Assembly (NCBI GenBank): GCA_035352555.1
Contig: DAOPXW010000045.1
Coordinates: 1-15,627, forward strand
Reading direction: 5' to 3'
Length of the DNA stretch: 15,627 nucleotides
From: UBA2922 sp035352555
GTDB taxonomy: Bacteria > Bacillota > Clostridia > Oscillospirales > Oscillospiraceae
The position numbers and the translations under genes are program-made. This document shows, in pieces, positions 13,909-15,627 of this stretch (its first letter is position 1; every line of letters begins with the position of its first letter). Under the pieces are notes generated by a model. It was not told where the DNA came from, made no database searches, and saw only the letters and a program-made list of their open reading frames with translations.

Positions 13909-15627
13909 TTAAGCACCAGTGACAGAAGTAATGAACGCGCTGGTCAGCACACCATTGTTGGTGTTGTAGATAGCGGTATCATTGCTGTCGGTCTTGATGC
14001 TGCCAACAGCGGACGTGGTGATGGTGCCGTCAGCCGCGACATAGTACACGGTGGTGGAATCAGCATAGGTGAGCTCAGCCGTATTGAGCTTAACAATGCC
14101 GCTGCTCTCAGCGGTGGTTCCAAGAGCGCCAGTCACATACTTAATGACAGGCGTTACATTCGCAGCGCTATCCGCCATCGGGGTCGCAGCGGTGATGACA
14201 CTGTTGGTGTCCTTCGTCACAGCGGCGTAGATGCCATCAGCAGTAAACACACCGTAAGCGGCGTTGACCGTCGTAACGGTGCCGTTCACCACAGCGTGGT
14301 AAACCACATAGCTGCCGAGGGTGGCATCCGTCATCGGGACAGCGCCCTTGGTGGTGACGTAGATGACGTCCTTGCTGGTGGTGGCATCAGAAGTAAGCTT
14401 TGCACCATTCACAAAGGCAGCGGATGCATAGGTCGCACCGGTGGCAGTGTAAACATCAGAATACCCTGTAGCACCAGCGGGGACCTTGAAGCCGTCGATA
14501 GAGGGAACGCTGGAGATGCCGGTGTACACTTTGTAAGTCGGGGTGCCATCGGATGCATAAGTCACAACAAAGAACAGGGTCTTGGCGTTGGCCTTGTTGT
14601 CGGTCTTAACAGCGTCAGAGCCGTTGTTGCCAGCGGAGAAAGCAACCGTACCGGTCGTGATCGCAGGTGCGTACGTTCCGGCGGCGGCAGTGCCGGCGTC
14701 GGTCAGAACATACTTTCCGGTGGAATTGACGGTGTAGGTAACGATCTCGTTGACTTCGTATGCGCCCTGCACACCAGGATTGGCAGTGCTTATGCCCTTG
14801 GTCGCGACAACATCCTTGACAGTGCCGTCGGCCAGCAGCAGCCGCACGTTGTAGGTGTAGCCGTCAAGCGACCCCACCTGGTTGTACGCAAGGACAACAG
14901 CAAGGTTGGCGGAGTTGGTCGGATCGGCGACAGCGACTACATAGCCATTGTCGTCCAGATACACGACCTTGGAAGTCTTGTTGGTCACGTCTGCAGCAGA
15001 AATGAAGGAGGCGGCGTTCTCGTTGTACTTGTAGGCCTTGCCGTCGGAAACAAAAGTCATATTGTTGACGCCAACAGCAGAATCAGTGCTGGAGGTGGCA
15101 ATAACAGACGCGGTTGCGGCAGCCTTAACGGACCGGACGGTGACCGCACTGACAGTAGCGGTGCCATCGGTAGTGGTGAAGGTGCAGATGACAACGGTGC
15201 CGGCCTTTGCGTCGGCGTCGGTGAATGCGGTAGTCTCGAACTTATAGACGTTCGAGGCGTTCGAGCCGTAGCCGACAGTGACATATTCCTTGGTGGAAAT
15301 ATCGCCGTTTGCATCCTTAACGGCTGCAACATGGCTCTTGATGACGCCGGGGACAGTGGAGACAGCGACGATGGTGTAAGCGCCGGTGCCGGTCTTATAG
15401 ACCTCGATCACGGTGCCGTTTCCGCCGTAGGAATTGGTGTTGCCGGAAACGACCTTGGCCGTGGTGAGGCTGGTATAGGTGTAGCCGTTCAGATACACGG
15501 TCAGGCTGGTCGGAGTGACCTTGCCGAGATCGGTGTACAGCTTGCCGCCGGTAACAGCGGAGGTGTAGGTCAGGATCGGGGTCTTGTTGACAGCCTTGGC
15601 GCGGGTGCTGTAGGTGTCAGCAGTCCA
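13909..15627 (-). CDS. Large cell-surface protein, probably S-layer-like (N-terminal part outside window)
   Basis: The last 572 residues of a longer protein: the frame stays open to the window edge, so the start, signal peptide and any S-layer-homology anchor lie outside. The visible part is very rich in Thr, Ala, Val, Ser, Gly and Tyr, with one Cys. It is a run of predicted beta-strand segments with loose repeats of DGT(V/I)-type turns (for example near GTVTTV, DGTITTS, DGTVKDV). No catalytic motif is seen. This composition fits S-layer or other exported wall proteins of Oscillospiraceae-like Clostridia, but I recognise no specific family. Base composition is clearly less GC-rich than its neighbours, as expected for a highly expressed surface protein or for variable DNA. 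An in-frame GTG at 15498 is internal and not a likely start. Confidence 0.75.
   Translation of the reverse strand, partial: WTADTYSTRAKAVNKTPILTYTSAVTGGKLYTDLGKVTPTSLTVYLNGYTYTSLTTAKVVSGNTNSYGGNGTVIEVYKTGTGAYTIVAVSTVPGVIKSHVAAVKDANGDISTKEYVTVGYGSNASNVYKFETTAFTDADAKAGTVVICTFTTTDGTATVSAVTVRSVKAAATASVIATSSTDSAVGVNNMTFVSDGKAYKYNENAASFISAADVTNKTSKVVYLDDNGYVVAVADPTNSANLAVVLAYNQVGSLDGYTYNVRLLLADGTVKDVVATKGISTANPGVQGAYEVNEIVTYTVNSTGKYVLTDAGTAAAGTYAPAITTGTVAFSAGNNGSDAVKTDNKANAKTLFFVVTYASDGTPTYKVYTGISSVPSIDGFKVPAGATGYSDVYTATGATYASAAFVNGAKLTSDATTSKDVIYVTTKGAVPMTDATLGSYVVYHAVVNGTVTTVNAAYGVFTADGIYAAVTKDTNSVITAATPMADSAANVTPVIKYVTGALGTTAESSGIVKLNTAELTYADSTTVYYVAADGTITTSAVGSIKTDSNDTAIYNTNNGVLTSAFITSVTGA

Overview
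The window looks like chromosomal DNA of a high-GC, anaerobic, gut-type Clostridia, most likely of the Oscillospiraceae/Ruminococcaceae kind. This is an inference from GC-rich codon use, strong GGAGG-type ribosome binding sites, TTGACA/TATTTT-type promoters, and a large Thr/Ala/Val-rich cell-surface protein of the sort common there. No rRNA, tRNA, CRISPR array, transposase or phage gene was seen. A 100-N block with identical 55-base flanks shows that this is a scaffolded draft assembly.

Layout. (1) Positions 1-3399, + strand: two overlapping half-transporter genes for a heterodimeric ABC exporter. The first subunit has the degenerate nucleotide site and the second the canonical one. A bidirectional terminator follows. 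(2) Positions 3481-7149: a divergent unit. On the minus strand are a CrtI/phytoene-desaturase-like FAD oxidoreductase and, 1 base downstream, a flavin/NAD reductase with a C-terminal plant-type [2Fe-2S] domain. On the plus strand is a FadR-type GntR regulator. Each promoter has a perfect TGGTNNNACCA operator about 10 bases into its transcript. (3) Positions 7247-12529, minus strand: one compact operon of class III aminotransferase, class II aldolase, TetR regulator, FGGY sugar kinase and GtrA-like membrane protein. It has a consensus promoter, an 18-base palindrome just after the promoter, and a large hairpin at its end. (4) Positions 12604-13618, minus strand: a lone glucose-1-phosphate thymidylyltransferase gene (rfbA) with its own promoter and terminator. 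(5) Positions 13603-13812: 55-base direct repeat, N gap, 55-base direct repeat. (6) Positions 13845-15627, minus strand: the C-terminal 572 residues of a large, probably S-layer-like surface protein, with a strong terminator.

How the parts work together (inference). Region 2 is a self-regulated two-protein redox system: the reductase would pass electrons between NAD(P)H and the CrtI-like flavoprotein, and the GntR protein would sense a small, probably acidic, ligand. Region 3 reads as a small catabolic or salvage pathway for an amino-polyol or sugar-like compound: transamination, phosphorylation, then retro-aldol cleavage, controlled by the TetR encoded in the operon. Neither substrate can be read from the sequence. 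These two regions are the best candidates for undescribed biology here.
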